The notes beneath the pieces are model-generated. The model searched no databases and was not told the DNA's origin. It worked only from the letters and a program-made list of their open reading frames with translations. Shown here one piece after another: positions 38,401 through 50,054 of a stretch of 64,000 nucleotides of DNA. Made by a program: the position numbers and the translations under genes. This DNA comes from Volvox africanus (lineage: Eukaryota > Chlorophyta > Chlorophyceae > Chlamydomonadales > Volvocaceae): positions 1,116,001-1,180,000 of the forward strand of contig BSDZ01000089.1 in NCBI GenBank assembly GCA_030268105.1. Reading direction: 5' to 3'. Each line of letters begins with the position of its first letter. The stretch's first letter is position 1.

Positions 38401-39564
38401 CGCAGTCGAAAACGGACCGCCGCCCAGCATCCCTGTAGCTGATGCCCAAGGTTGGCTGTGGCCGCTGTGCCCGCCACCCCCAAGGCCACTGCTAAGTAAC
38501 ATTCCATTCGCCGTCTTACGCGTAAGGCCCATTAGCATGCAGACATCTCTAGACGGCTTATGCACGTTCTGCACGTATAGCTGCGTATCCTCTATCACAG
38601 CCGTGGCCGAGGGCGAGGAAATCGCCTGCATAGTTGCAGTGGGCGTCGCGCTCTCGCCCAACCCGGACGACATGGCGGTGGCTGCGGCCGGCGCTGAGGC
38701 CAGCCCGCCGGCGTTCACCGTCAGCGGCTGCTGCTGCTGCTTTTGATGACCTTGGTGCTGTTGTTGCTGCTGCTGCTGGAGATGCGCCAGCAGAAGGGTG
38801 CGATGTAAAGGGAAGGCCTTCGCGTGGAGTGTGGGCGTTCCAGCTGCCGCGGGGTAGGGGCCGCTTTCCATCAGATTCGTCTGGGGCTGCGCCTGGTGCA
38901 GCGGCACGATGATGGATCGGCTGCTCATGGTGGGACCAAAAGAAGGGCTTCGTGGGGAGAGGTCCAGCGAAAACCGCGCTTGGATAAGGGCGACCGGGTC
39001 CCTGGAAGGAGCGGGAAGGGGGAGACTAAAACTCCTTGCGCCAGCCAATACAGGTCTGAATCAGAAGCGCCCTCACGAATTTCGGACTGCATGAAATGAA
39101 TTTTTTAAGAGACCGAATTCTAGCGAAGTTATTTGTGTAAACTGTGGTTTAACTTAATACCCTGCCCCTCTTTAAAAAGTGCATGGTCTAAGTATTACTT
39201 ATCATCTGAGCTACTAACGGAGCCAAGAATCAAAATCATGCAAGAGGTATCATGCGAAACAGATCCTGGAGGATAACATCACGTTTACCACAATCACGTT
39301 GGCAGATCCGAGTTGAGTCGAAGCGGCGAAGTGTGTGTGGTCCTCGCATACACACACACACACACACACACACAGATGCCCCCTTTGTCAGCACGCAGCG
39401 ATCTTTAGGGCGCCAGCCCGCCCATTTTGCAAACCTGACGATTTTCGCAGCTAAATACCTCAGCTGCACGTGGTCAAGTCCTCACACAACGTAGCGACGC
39501 AAGCATGGACCAGCACTAGCACTAGCACTAGCACTACTCTTGCCACCACCATCACCATCACCAT

Positions 39565-39600
<36 letters not shown>

Positions 39601-39625
39601 CACTACCACTACCACTACCACTACC

Positions 39626-39681
<56 letters not shown>

Positions 39682-42600
39682 AGGAATCGCCCCGCATCTT
39701 CGCGCTGCACCGCAATGACCCTTGGGTGGATGGATGGACGGATGGACGGATGGAGGGCAAAGGAATCAATTTTCCACTCCTCAGAATACACAGCGCGCAG
39801 CACGCTGTGGCAGCAAACACATGGCCGCCACGATTTACGACAGCATAACCCATCAGGCACCCATTCCCCAACGCACCTGAGCAGGCTGTTGTTCGGGACC
39901 GTCCCTATTGGCCGAAGCCGTCGCTTGGCCATAGTCGACATGAAGCCGTTGGGGTCCTGTGGCGACTGCCCCATCAGCGATGCCGGGCCTAGCTGCAACT
40001 GTGCAAACAGAGCCACGTTAGCCGAGTTGGAACGCGCCGCACCAGACGCGGGCGACCGACACACTGTCTTGGGCCCTCCGCTGCCCACCTGTCTCTCCTC
40101 CCCTGACCGTGCGGGCTCCGTCCCGGTTCCCGTAGGGAGACTGCCGTTTGGGATGAGAGTATGGTTAGAGTGGCCAGCCATGAAGCTGTTTCCGTTGGTG
40201 ACTGCCGTCGCAGCCGGTGCTGAGGGCTGCAGCAATAGCGCCAGCGGCACCTCGGGCCCCGGAGGCACCAGAGCCGCTGTGACGACAGCATCCAGCACGA
40301 AGCGCCGCCGCACATGGGCCGCCACGGCGGCGCACAGGTTTGCGGTGAGGACTGACATACTATCGCTGGCGCCCAGACGCGCCACCATCGCCGCCAGCCA
40401 AGCGGCATTGCTGGCCTCTGGTCCTAACATGCACATGGAGCAGGCGAAGCCCAGGGACCTAAGCGCGCGGGGATCCGAAAGCAGTGGCCCCGCTGTCGCG
40501 CCGTTGCTGTCGCCGTCCCTTACTCCCGCAGTGCTCTTTTCCAGCCACAGCGCGCCCGTAAGCTTGGATCCGTGGAGGAGCGGCACGGCTGCTACGTGCA
40601 TGCGGCGGAGTTTGCGAGGGTTAGGAGCTGCTGCCACAGCTGCCAAACCCGAAGGAGGAAGCTCCGTAGGTCGTGTTGTAGTAGAGTTAGCGGTATTTGG
40701 CAGTGGGTCGCGTAACCTGTCTAGGATGGCGTGAATCGGGGCCTGGACAGGGCGTGGATTGCGATCGGGACAACAAGGGGGTTACATTCTGCTTGGGATG
40801 TTGAAAGAGAGGGGGGTTGGTGTCAAATGGGGTGAGACTGGAAAACCCTAAGTTGCTTACTTTTTCTTGGAGCATCCGCTTGAAGAAAGAGGTTTGCTGC
40901 TGGTCCGGCACGTGGCTCGAGCCGTGGTCGGCTGATTCCTCGCCCAAGTAGCATGCACTTTGGAGCAAAACGAGGGGAGCCTCCTCTTCTGCATGGTCAC
41001 CCTCTGCAACAGCGAAAAACCTGAACGGGAAGACTAACAGTTCAGTACCGCGTCGGATGGGACTGTGGAAAAGCGTGAAGTACAATACTCACGCAACATA
41101 CGTCGCGCCGGTGACTTCGGGAGTTCGTAGAGCGTCAACCAGACCCTCGATCCTTTGAATGGAAGTTCCAGTCAGGCCGCTGAGCAGACGGTGAAGTGTA
41201 CTCACAGCCAAGTCATGAGCAACCTGTTGATTGGTCAGAGGAGAGCACTGTTTTAAACAGTATCGCACAGAAAGCTACAATAAAAATAATTCTTAAACTC
41301 TAAACAAGCCGGCCGTCCTCAACAGGCTCACCGATGCGTGTTCTATAGTCTGGAGGGCGCCGCCAGGAGAAGGCTTAAGTCTGGTTTGTTTATTGTATGT
41401 TTCAGCAGTGTCAGCGCCCGAAGCGCAAAGCCGCCCAAGAAACTGAAGGAGAACCATAGTGCCCCAAGTTGGTTACTCGGCTCTATGTTCAAGAGAAATA
41501 GGTTTCATTTTGACGCAGCATGCATGCATAAACTAAGGGTCTAGAGACTAAGAAGTCTGTATATTAAAATAAGCAATGTCCTTAAGTGCTTCCGCCACCC
41601 TCATCACAGCGTACGGTACGCACAAGATTTTCGCAATCTGGCCAATCCCTTGTAACATTATGCGTCGATCCGTAAAAGATTTACCATCATCACACATATT
41701 ACTATTTCCTTTCATGGGCGCATTCTCACCCACAGCTATTAACGTATTGCGCAGTAGCTCAGTCGTGGAACCAAAACGCCACCAAAAATGTCTGGTGAAC
41801 TTTATACCTGATACCAAATTTTTCCATAGCCTGCGCGGCCGGGCGTACAAGGTGTCAAGTTGGGCGGTAAGTGGGTGGCTGTGGCGGGGTCCGGGCCAGT
41901 CGAACCGCAGCACACACTTCATGGGACTGAACTTGATTCTGCTCCCTCTCAAAACCATTCCAACATTTTCATATTTATTCCCTCAACCAGCTGCTCGTCC
42001 AGCTGCTCCGCCATAAACCGACAAATTATCGTACCAGCTCGACGTACCTGATAACTTAAACGATCAGACCTCAGAGCCCCATTCGGCACTTTTTTGTGTG
42101 CCAAAAAGAGCGGCAATAGTCTGCTCTGATGGCTGGCTGCACGCATCCCCGTTTCCCCACTGCACATAACCGCACTACCTCATACATGCCCCTTTTTGGA
42201 CCCGGCTGATCTCACCCCAACCGTCTGCATATTATTACCCGAGTGCAAACTGGAAGGGTCAATATTGTTCGACAATATTGACGACCGGCAAACAATGATC
42301 GCTAACCTAAACCTTTTCCTGTCCGAGAATAATAAAGAATACTACTAGCCTTAAACACCCAAACCTGGAATGCACACGCCCGACCAAAACCTCGCACATC
42401 AATTCCCCATAGCTCTCGCAGGACATTGCGGCTCCGCTTCCAGAACCGCATCCCAGGATTGTCAACTTTAGGGGCCATGGACCATTCATTTAGGGACAAG
42501 ACGTCCATAGATTCACGTACCGATCCTTACCTTCAATAACGGTTAACACATCATCATATTTAGAAGCAGGACTGGAGGGACTAGGAAGCATGGTTGGGAC

Positions 42601-42684
42601 TCTGTTCATGGTGGCTGAGTCATCCGAGATCTCTTCCCCCTCGCAATGGATCTGAACACCCTTCCCCCGGCAGAACGCCCCCAT
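29421..42684 (-). CDS. TKL-type protein kinase with two GAF-like regions
   Basis: Twenty-two exons join in frame (4236 nt, 1411 residues): 42531-42684, 41808-41830, 41093-41223, 40861-41020, 39877-40742, 38209-39001, 38010-38105, 37794-37897, 37303-37553, 36295-36832, 35652-35763, 34677-34855, 34345-34369, 33852-33984, 33106-33248, 32560-32632, 32021-32121, 31716-31765, 31171-31205, 30325-30363, 29818-29947 and 29421-29520. Residues about 60-255 look like a GAF domain (VTGATYVAFFAVAEGDHAEE, then MHVAAVPLLHGSKLTGALWL). A second GAF-like region ends near 709 (ALGLYLCFPKRLPAPLLDAV). The kinase domain is C-terminal: LGQGGGGTVFKG, catalytic Lys (LDVAVK, about 1076), RVSHPNIVQ, hinge FELCDCGSLGSAL, HRDIKPANLLLK, LADFGF, ACGTVTHMAPEALLA, DASVDIYAFGILMWEMFSAG and CWSTDPLRRPRASDV. 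All catalytic residues are present. Volvocine algae have many such GAF-TKL kinases. GAF domains bind small ligands or chromophores; the ligand here is unknown. The 23-nt second exon is the least certain part. Confidence 0.87.
29541..29572. repeat. (GGAC)n tetranucleotide repeat
   Basis: Seven to eight GGAC/GAAC units in the last intron (29521-29817) of the GAF-TKL kinase, the GC-AG intron. Confidence 0.8.
31103..31166. repeat. (GACA)n repeat with AAAATA interruptions
   Basis: Tetranucleotide GACA units interrupted twice by gaaaata. The tract lies in the intron 30364-31170 directly next to the 35-nt exon that carries the MAPE motif; on the sense strand it begins right after that exon's donor. 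Confidence 0.85.
35141..35215. repeat. (GCCCCTGT)n followed by CCCTCCT repeats
   Basis: Five copies of an octamer, then a pure-pyrimidine CCCTCCT tract, in the intron 34856-35651 of the GAF-TKL kinase. Confidence 0.85.
39331..39374. repeat. GT/CA inverted microsatellite
   Basis: A short GTGTGTGTGG run faces a (CA)13 run 8 nt away in an intron of the GAF-TKL kinase (39002-39876). The two arms can pair into a hairpin in RNA. Confidence 0.7.
39512..39681. repeat. ACT/CCA trinucleotide repeat array
   Basis: About 170 bp of ACT, CCA and TAG-type triplets in the kinase intron 39002-39876. It yields spurious poly-Thr, poly-Val, poly-Leu and poly-Ser frames in all readings. Confidence 0.9.
39726..39755. 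repeat. (GGAT/GGAC)n repeat
   Basis: Seven tetranucleotide units in the same kinase intron as the trinucleotide array. Confidence 0.8.
42258..42282. other. Perfect hairpin: 11-bp stem, 3-nt loop
   Basis: GTCAATATTGT and its exact reverse complement are separated by TCG. The hairpin lies in intron 1 of the GAF-TKL kinase, about 400 bp upstream of the CRY-DASH start, so it could act in either gene. No protein-binding site is recognised. Confidence 0.6.
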
Positions 42685-42685
42685 G
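42682..42685. promoter_or_regulatory. Overlapping divergent start codons (CATG)
   Basis: The plus-strand ATG at 42683-42685 starts CRY-DASH. The minus-strand ATG read from 42684 to 42682 starts the GAF-TKL kinase. The two share a CATG palindrome. With these starts, each 5' UTR must lie antisense to the other gene's first exon. A later in-frame kinase ATG exists at 42609-42607 and would separate the coding regions by about 70 bp. Confidence 0.5.
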
Positions 42686-45600
42686 AACTCGATCCAGGTC
42701 AGATCGGTGGGTCTGTGGTGGATCCGGCGAGATCTTCGTATAGTAGACAACGAGGCCCTGACGGGGGCTTGTCGCCAGGCGGATGCGTTGTTGCCCGTTT
42801 ACTGCTTTGACCCGAGAGACATTCAACCCCGCCGGGCGGCCCCCGAGGGACTTGGGATTCCCAAGCTAGGACCGCTGCGCTGCAGGTGGGATGGAAAAGG
42901 GGGGTAGCCGAATGGATGTGACCTGGTACCTGATGTTCAGAGGGGCACGAATTGCGTATGTCTAAATGTGCGTCTTTTTTGCGTTTGTCTTTTTGTTGCG
43001 TTTGTCTTTCCGCTGTAGCTTTATCTTCTACTTCGATCTATATTGCTCCTTTCAGCGCACGCGTCTCTCTCCCCCTCTTCTACCCGCTCTGTGGACTGCC
43101 AGGTTCTTGCTAGAAGGGCTGGCAGATGTACGGCGGGAGATTTGCAAGCTGCAAGCGGCTTCTGCAGCTGCAGTTCCTGCCGGGGTGCATCCCGCAGCAG
43201 CACCGGCTGGAGCACTGGCAGCAGAGCCTGTAGATGGGGCCTCATCGGGTGCTACAGCCGCCGCCGCAACCAGAAAAGGGGAATCCAGGGAGACATCCAA
43301 CTGCAAGAGTGGAGAAGGACCGGCTGGATCTCCTGTAGGTTGCGGCAATAGCAGTGGTGGCAGTAGCAGTGGCGGCAATAGCAGTGGCAATGGAGGTGGT
43401 CTGGTGATTCGGTTCGGGCTCCCGGAGGTGGTCCTCCCCGACCTACTGACGCAGGTGGCGGCACACAACCTTAAGGTCAGAAGGCAGGGCTGGACGGGGC
43501 CTTGAGGGGCATGGACGGGACGGACCGGCAGATGCATGGGAGCTGCTTCACAGCCGCCTCCGGCCCCTCCCTTCCCTTCCGCTGATGACGCGACGTAATG
43601 GTTAACATGGGCGCCTTTCGACCCTGGACTCGCGCATATCTATTAGACGCCACACGCTTACATCGCCGTTGGGTGCCGGCCGTACATCCGTACATTCGCT
43701 AGAGTTTGGGCGGCCCGGCGCTTCCCTGCCACCCCCCACTGACCCGCCAACTCACGACCGCATCGTCCACATCTCACTCTTCCTTACACCGGTATGTAAG
43801 TATACATACGGATTCATTCGCTACTGCACTCCTCACTTGCGCGTCTCAAGATTCATGGCTACTCTATAAACCAGTCACTGCTTCTCTGCATTTGTTTTCC
43901 CAAAAATTATTAATCTCTCGTTGAATGGATGTTTGATTGAATAATTGAATGAATGAATGAAATTTCATCGGTTTCACTTGCCCTTCTGTCGTGACATACT
44001 GATTTATGTGGCCCCAATCTGTATGATCTGCCCTTCCCGCCCTCGTCTGCGCCTGCAGCTCCGTCACGTGTGCCTGCACCACCACCTGGATCTGCTCGAG
44101 GAGAGCGCGATGCTGGAGCGGGAGGTGGCGGGGGCGTTGAGGGCATGGGGTGCAAGGACGGGTGCGTGGACGGGTGTGTTTCGCGATGTTGTTATCTTAG
44201 GGTTTGATTATTGTCGAATAAACAAACACGTTTTGTGCTAGGCATGTCTATTGGCGTTGGAAGCCAAGGCGGGTAGGCTGCCCCCGCCTAGATGTGGCTG
44301 GGTCCGCGCACCGAAGCCCATCGGGACTTTACCGAACGGCTCATTGAGAGATCGGCGCAGAAGGGCGCAGAAACAGCGCGGCGGTGTGGTTTGGGCGAGA
44401 GGGCGCCCAGGTTAGTGGGAGGATAGCTGAATGGGAGCCCGTATGGGGAACAGCATGGCCGAAACACCCGATGTTCTGTGTCCTCCACCCGCGCTGACCA
44501 GTCCCTCACCCTCACGGCCGCACCCACAGGCGTCAGGGTCTCGGTACACACGTACTGGGACCGCACGCTCTACCACCCGGATGATCTCCCTTATCATTTG
44601 TACGAGAAGGCATCAAAAGCTATAACGCCGTCGCCTTGGATGACGGAGCCGGAGAAGACTTCGGGCGACAAGGCGGGTAAGGGCGTGAAAGAAGGTGCCG
44701 CGGCACCTGCATCCTGGCATTCCCTAAAAAGTGATTGTGCAGGGCCTTATGGGCACCTCTCCTATCAGGAACGCTTCCAGTATCCTTGGAACTTGTACGA
44801 CATCCATATGTGGGGATAACGGCATGCGTGTGAAGTAAAGTGAAGTGAAGCGCACTGCCCCTTTCTCCTCCTTGTACCACTGCTGCCACCATTTTAAACG
44901 AGGACTGCCCGTACATGGACGATACCGTAGATCCGTGAGGTTGTACTTGTCCTACTGTCAGTTCGCACACGTAACGTTTTCGCATGCGGCGTTTGCGCGT
45001 TCCCGTACCAAGCCTATGCATGCACGGTATCCTCCAAACCGTCACGCCGCATGCCTTCCCAAATCCTCTTCACAACCCAAAGCTGGGGGAAGCCAGTCCT
45101 GGGCGCTGCCTCCGAATGCCGACCGGACGAGGTTTCGGAGCATACCCCCTATCATGACGAATTTTCGTAAGGTGCGTCCGGAGGTCTCTGCGGATTCAAC
45201 CAAAGATCAAACTGAATAGAGTGGACGATGCCGTTACCCCAGGGGGAGGGGAAAATTCCCAACTATGCTGGCCAATAGGGTGTACGCGTACTAAGCAAGG
45301 TATGGATAGGGTATTGCCGTATTACCGTATATGTATCAGGTACGTGATGGAAATGTCTTCCAGAATAGAATTGCGCCTGACATGAAAGGCAAAAAGATAA
45401 AAGATAAACGGGCTGGGAACTAAGTGTGTCGTATTGTGCTCTGCTGTGCTGTGTTGTGCTATGCTGAGACATGCTATGTTTTGAGTTTTACGCTGCTCAG
45501 GGGGGTCTTTGGAATCAGCAGGAGGCGACCGGGCGAGTCCACAGCTTATCACTTTGACCTTAAAATCCCCCCGCCCCGGTGATCTCCCCCGCTGTAACTG

Positions 45601-48600
45601 GATCCGGCTTGGTCTATCCTGCCCCCCGGCCCCCCGATCGGATGACCAGGCCACACAGACCGCAGCTTCCGTGCGACCCAGCATCCCGGCCCCCACCTTC
45701 CTGCCGCCGCTGCCGGCGCCTTTTGAACCTGCCGCCGAACACACGGGGGTGGCTGCCGCTGTGGCAGTCTTGACGGGCAGGGGTTCTTCGCTCGCGGGAC
45801 GTCCTGACGGGGAGGACCAGGCGGGACAGGTTGATGGGGAAGGAGCAGGAGCAGGAGCAGGAGCAGGTGAGGAATCACTGCCGCTTTCAGTGGGTACGCG
45901 ACATGTGGGTCACGAGGATCGAGGAGCTTTGGGAGAAGTTCCGCGGACAGTTTTTGAGGTGTACGATGCGGTGTGCGCGAGGGACGCGCTGCATCGCCTG
46001 GAGGAGCTTGTTGGGCTTGATTACAGCCGGCTGCTGGCCCCCCTGGATCCTGGTAAGTCACATGTGAGGCCGCGGATTGTTGCGCAGAAGACTGGTTTAA
46101 TGGAGGGGGGGCCGTACCAAGGTAGTGATGCCCATGCTAGGTGAAGGAAAAAAAGACGGAAGGACGCCTCTCACTCGGTAATCCAGGTGTGTATTAGGAT
46201 GCAGCCACCGTGCCAAGGCACCGAAATGAAGGCGCATGATAAGAGGTTGGATGGGATAGGATGAGGGAGGGAGAAAGGATGGGATAGGATGAGGGAGGGA
46301 TGTTGCATTTTGTCGTTCGCATATAAGGCTTCTTCACGATACCGGATCGTGTACCCATCCGCCACAGCCCCACAGCCCTTCAAGCCAAGCTTGAAACTAG
46401 AGGCCGCACCAAATTCAACCAAAAGGGCTCAGGGATTAAGGGCTCGGGGATTAAGGGCTCAGGGATTGAGGGATTAAGCTCCGGCTCAACTGAACTCGCA
46501 GATGCGCCTCCAGCGCTGCACGACCCGCGGACTGCCTTCCCCTTCCACGCTGGCCACGATCGTGCCATACAGCGCCTGCGGTACTACGTGTGGGGCCACC
46601 CTGAGGGGCGTCAGGCATCGGGTGGCCCCTCAGCGCTTGGGGCTGACGGGAGGGATGTTTGCAGCACGGGCAGCACTGGCAGCCAGGCTGCCATGGGCTT
46701 TCTCCCGCCGCCATCTTTGCTCTACTTCACAAATACCCGGTGAGCTGGACATTACCGCTAGAAATGTGTAAAAAGTGATCGCAGCCAAACATATAAGGAT
46801 CCCGTACACTTTCCCAATAGTAATCGTGTAGAGATGTGTTGGAAATGGGTTGGGGATGGGCTTTCAGAGACCTATTCAACAATGTAGCCTTTGCTCCGCT
46901 TTTGTAGCCCTGCCCCTGGATGGTCCTGATGGCGGGTTTTGCGTCCTCTCATTCGTTGCGCCTCTTCCGCCCTGTTCCACCCCCTCTCGAATTCCCGCCC
47001 CGCCCCTGCATCATGGTGAGCCGAATCTAAACCCACCATGCCTGGCAACTCCCTTGCTCCATGCAGCGCTCAGGCTGCGGGAGTGGATAACAGCACTAAG
47101 CTATCTCCCTTCGTGGCTCTGGGCTGCATCACGCCCCGCCGCATCCATGAGGAGGTGGGGCTGGGTTCGTGGGGTCCGTCCGGCGCCACGTGGTAAGGGG
47201 GGAGACGGACCCGGAGAGACACCTCCGTAGCTGAGACCCGTAGACCCGTAGCGAAAGGGGCTTCAGGAGCGGCGAACCGAGCGCCGCCCCTGAGGGCTGG
47301 AAGGAATGGGGCTATAACCTCAACATAAGTCTCCCGCATCCAACGTCACCGAAAAATTGGTTTAGGCAGTAAGAGCAGCAGGGGTCCAACCCGAATCAGC
47401 CACTTTAATGTCAATTCGGCAACTTCCCTTCCCAGCTACCCTTTCTGCTGCTGCTGCGGCCCCTCTCGTTGTTTGGAGCACGCAGGTGGAAAGTGTGAGA
47501 GGTGCTGCTGCTGTTGCGTGGGGGTCACCAGGCGGTAGGGATGCGTCAGGGGCGGGAGCGGGAGTCGCGTGCGACCGAGCCCGGGGGGTAGCCGCTCAGC
47601 AGAACCACGCAGTCAGCACCGCTGCGTGCAACCGGGTGCCGGATCCAGGGGAGTGCGACTGGCTGGCCATGCACTTATGCATCCGGTAAGCAGAGGCTTC
47701 CAATTCTGGGCGTGGCCGGGTGGCGCCATAGCCAGATGGATAAAAGGGTTGAGAGAAACACGCATACACATATCCACATATCCACATATGCACACCTACA
47801 CCTATACATACACCTATACATACACACACCTACACCTACTCATATACCGATGGCGTACACATGCGAAGAGTGTTGAGGGGTTCGCCGTGCTTGTGCTCCC
47901 GCACCCGCTCACATCACCTGATGGCTACTGGCCCCATAAACTCCACCCACAGGGTGAATCCTGCCGCTAACGCTACTGCTGCTATTATTATTATTACTGC
48001 CTGAAACGTTTTTCCTGATATGTAATATAAAGCTGAGAGACATCCCCGCATGTGCTGTCCATTCTTGTTCCCAAGATCCCAGCAGAAGCGTTTCCCACAC
48101 CAACCAGTGGGGCCAGGGGATGTTTTCCGGGGGCACTCTACCTCGCTTATAGCTCGCACGTTGCGCTCGCGCCATGAAGACCTCCTCCTGGTGCTGTTGC
48201 GCTACAACCTCCCTCCAGGGATTTCTTCATTTTCACTGTGCTTAAGGAGGGGGAAGCTGTCCTGGACGAACGTGGCATCGTAGGTCGTCCAGTCGGCTGG
48301 CGGAGGGACAGGGAGGCTTTCTCACGGTGAGCGAGGGGAGGGTGCGGCACTGGGCGGTGGATCGAGCTCGGCCCGACAAGGCCCCTCCAGGGAGGCCGGA
48401 ACGGGGGGCCCTTTTGTTAAGCTCCAGCGAACTTGTCATTTAAACACAAAGCCTGGCAGGGTTGTTGTGTGTGGTGGTGTTGGTTTCTTGGTAGATACAG
48501 CTGAAATAAAAATTGAGTCGAATAGAAATCTCTTTCTCTCCACGGCTGTTGTTTTGTGCAGGCGATCATGAAGGTTGGGATCTTGAGAATCGTCCTGCCT

Positions 48601-50054
48601 GTCATGACATGGGTAGGGGTGCGGATCGGCGTGTGGGCATCTCCCCTCAAAGCGGAAGTCGCTCTCTTCTTCCGGTACAGCATCCCTCTTGGAAAGTTGG
48701 ATGCGTCGCTTTGCTTTGCTCACAGTCCTGTCCCTGGCACCCCCGGCACCCAGGTGGGCGCGGGGAACCACGGGCCTTCCCTTCGTGGACGCCAACATGA
48801 GGGAGCTGGCCGCCACCGGCTGGATGAGCAACCGGGGGCGACAGAACGTGGCCAGCCTGTTGACCAAGGACTTGGGGCTGGACTGGAGATGGGGTGCGCG
48901 GGGGTCAGGTTGGAAGGAACGAAGGGACCCCCCTAGTCAGGGCTGGAGGGTAGCATGGACCCCGGGCCACGACCCGGAGCGCCCGGCCCACGTTGTTATT
49001 ATCGGCATGTGCCCGCTCAACAGTGTATATGCACTCAGTGGCATAGGATTATGGCGCGAGGATGTCGTGCAGGGTAGCAGGGGTAGTGGGGAAGGTCTTT
49101 GGGAAGAGGAGAAAGGACGGAGGAAGTTAGCTGCGGGTGGGTTGGATTGCGATTAAGTTGTGATTCAAGGGATTGTGAAGGGTTTAGAAGGTGAAGGGGG
49201 TGAGATGATAGCGTGCGATAGAATGGGGTGAGATCCATGAAACCAGGTTGGGGGGGGGGGGAAGACGAATAAACGAGACATGATGCCACTTGTAGACGCT
49301 GTCGTACAAGCGCAGCTGGGGATCGCTAACATCTTCCGCACGATGAAGCTCCCAATGTGGGCTGTATGTTGAGGCCGCCTTACCCTCCTTGAGTCCGTTT
49401 CCCAGGGGCTGAGCTCTTCGAGAGCCTCTTACTTGACTGTGATGTGGCGGTGAACTACTGCAATTGGTGCTACTTTGCCGGTATTGGGAACGACCCGCGC
49501 AACCGCCATTTCAAGACCGTGACACAGGTACTGCTGCAGCGGATTGTTGGGCGCAGATGGAGTTAAGAAGCAACTGTCGGCCTGAAGCAACTTCCAGTAC
49601 CTCATGTGGGGGCATGCTGCAGATGTAACAAGGGAGCCTATACCGTAACGAGGTGCAGAAAGGGGCTCCATGTTGCAAGCAGCTTAAAAACCGTATCACG
49701 CCGCGTGCCCGCTCCGCACTACACGATAGATAAGTACATAATATATAAGTTTCTCCCACCGGCCCAAGGAGCTCACTCCAACCTGTTGCCCGCTCCTGAG
49801 CGGATGCCCTCCTTGTGCAGGGCATCAAGTACGATGAAGATGCGGTACTCAGTGCTGCCTGGTTGCCCGAGCTATCACGCCTGCCGCCCCTGCTGCGCCA
49901 TCAACCATGGACTATGACGGAGGCGGAAGCCAAGCTATACGGTGTCGTGCTGGGCCGCGATTACCCCGAACCTATGGTCGATCCTGCCGATCACATCGCC
50001 CAGCTGACGGGTACAGGGAAACGCAAGACAAAGTCGGCTAAGCCTTGCACCTGA
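42683..50054 (+). CDS. Cryptochrome DASH (FAD blue-light photoreceptor / ssDNA photolyase family)
   Basis: Thirteen exons join in frame (2424 nt, 807 residues): 42683-42885, 43103-43475, 44059-44161, 44530-44676, 45083-45171, 45659-46052, 46502-46739, 47067-47192, 47539-47685, 48219-48326, 48754-48893, 49406-49527 and 49821-50054. The photolyase antenna domain opens with [18 protein letters not shown] and [36 protein letters not shown] and [15 protein letters not shown] are in CRY-DASH order. The FAD domain has [80 protein letters not shown] and [15 protein letters not shown] Ser/Gly-rich insert (exon 2) and an acidic Gly/Ala insert (exon 6) make it longer than usual. The tail is Lys-rich. 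The acceptor of exon 9 was chosen by phase and may be wrong. No transit peptide is obvious; an extra upstream exon is possible. Confidence 0.93.
46415..46478. repeat. 15-bp imperfect tandem repeat
   Basis: Units of agggctcagggatta repeat about four times in the CRY-DASH intron 46053-46501, just upstream of the acceptor. Confidence 0.75.
47765..47842. repeat. CACATA/CCTACA repeat tract
   Basis: A/C/T-rich short repeats (cacatatc, cctatacata, cctacac) in the CRY-DASH intron 47686-48218. Confidence 0.75.

Noticed and set aside
39470..39848. Poly-Thr, poly-Val, poly-Leu and poly-Ser open frames
   Set aside because: They are all readings of one trinucleotide repeat inside a kinase intron; flanking exons 39877-40742 and 38209-39001 join in phase across it.
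41548..41958. 136-codon minus-strand frame in the GAF-TKL kinase region
   Set aside because: AT-rich codon use unlike the gene, no motif, and an open frame on the opposite strand too. The 23-nt exon 41808-41830 in a different frame gives a continuous kinase reading instead.
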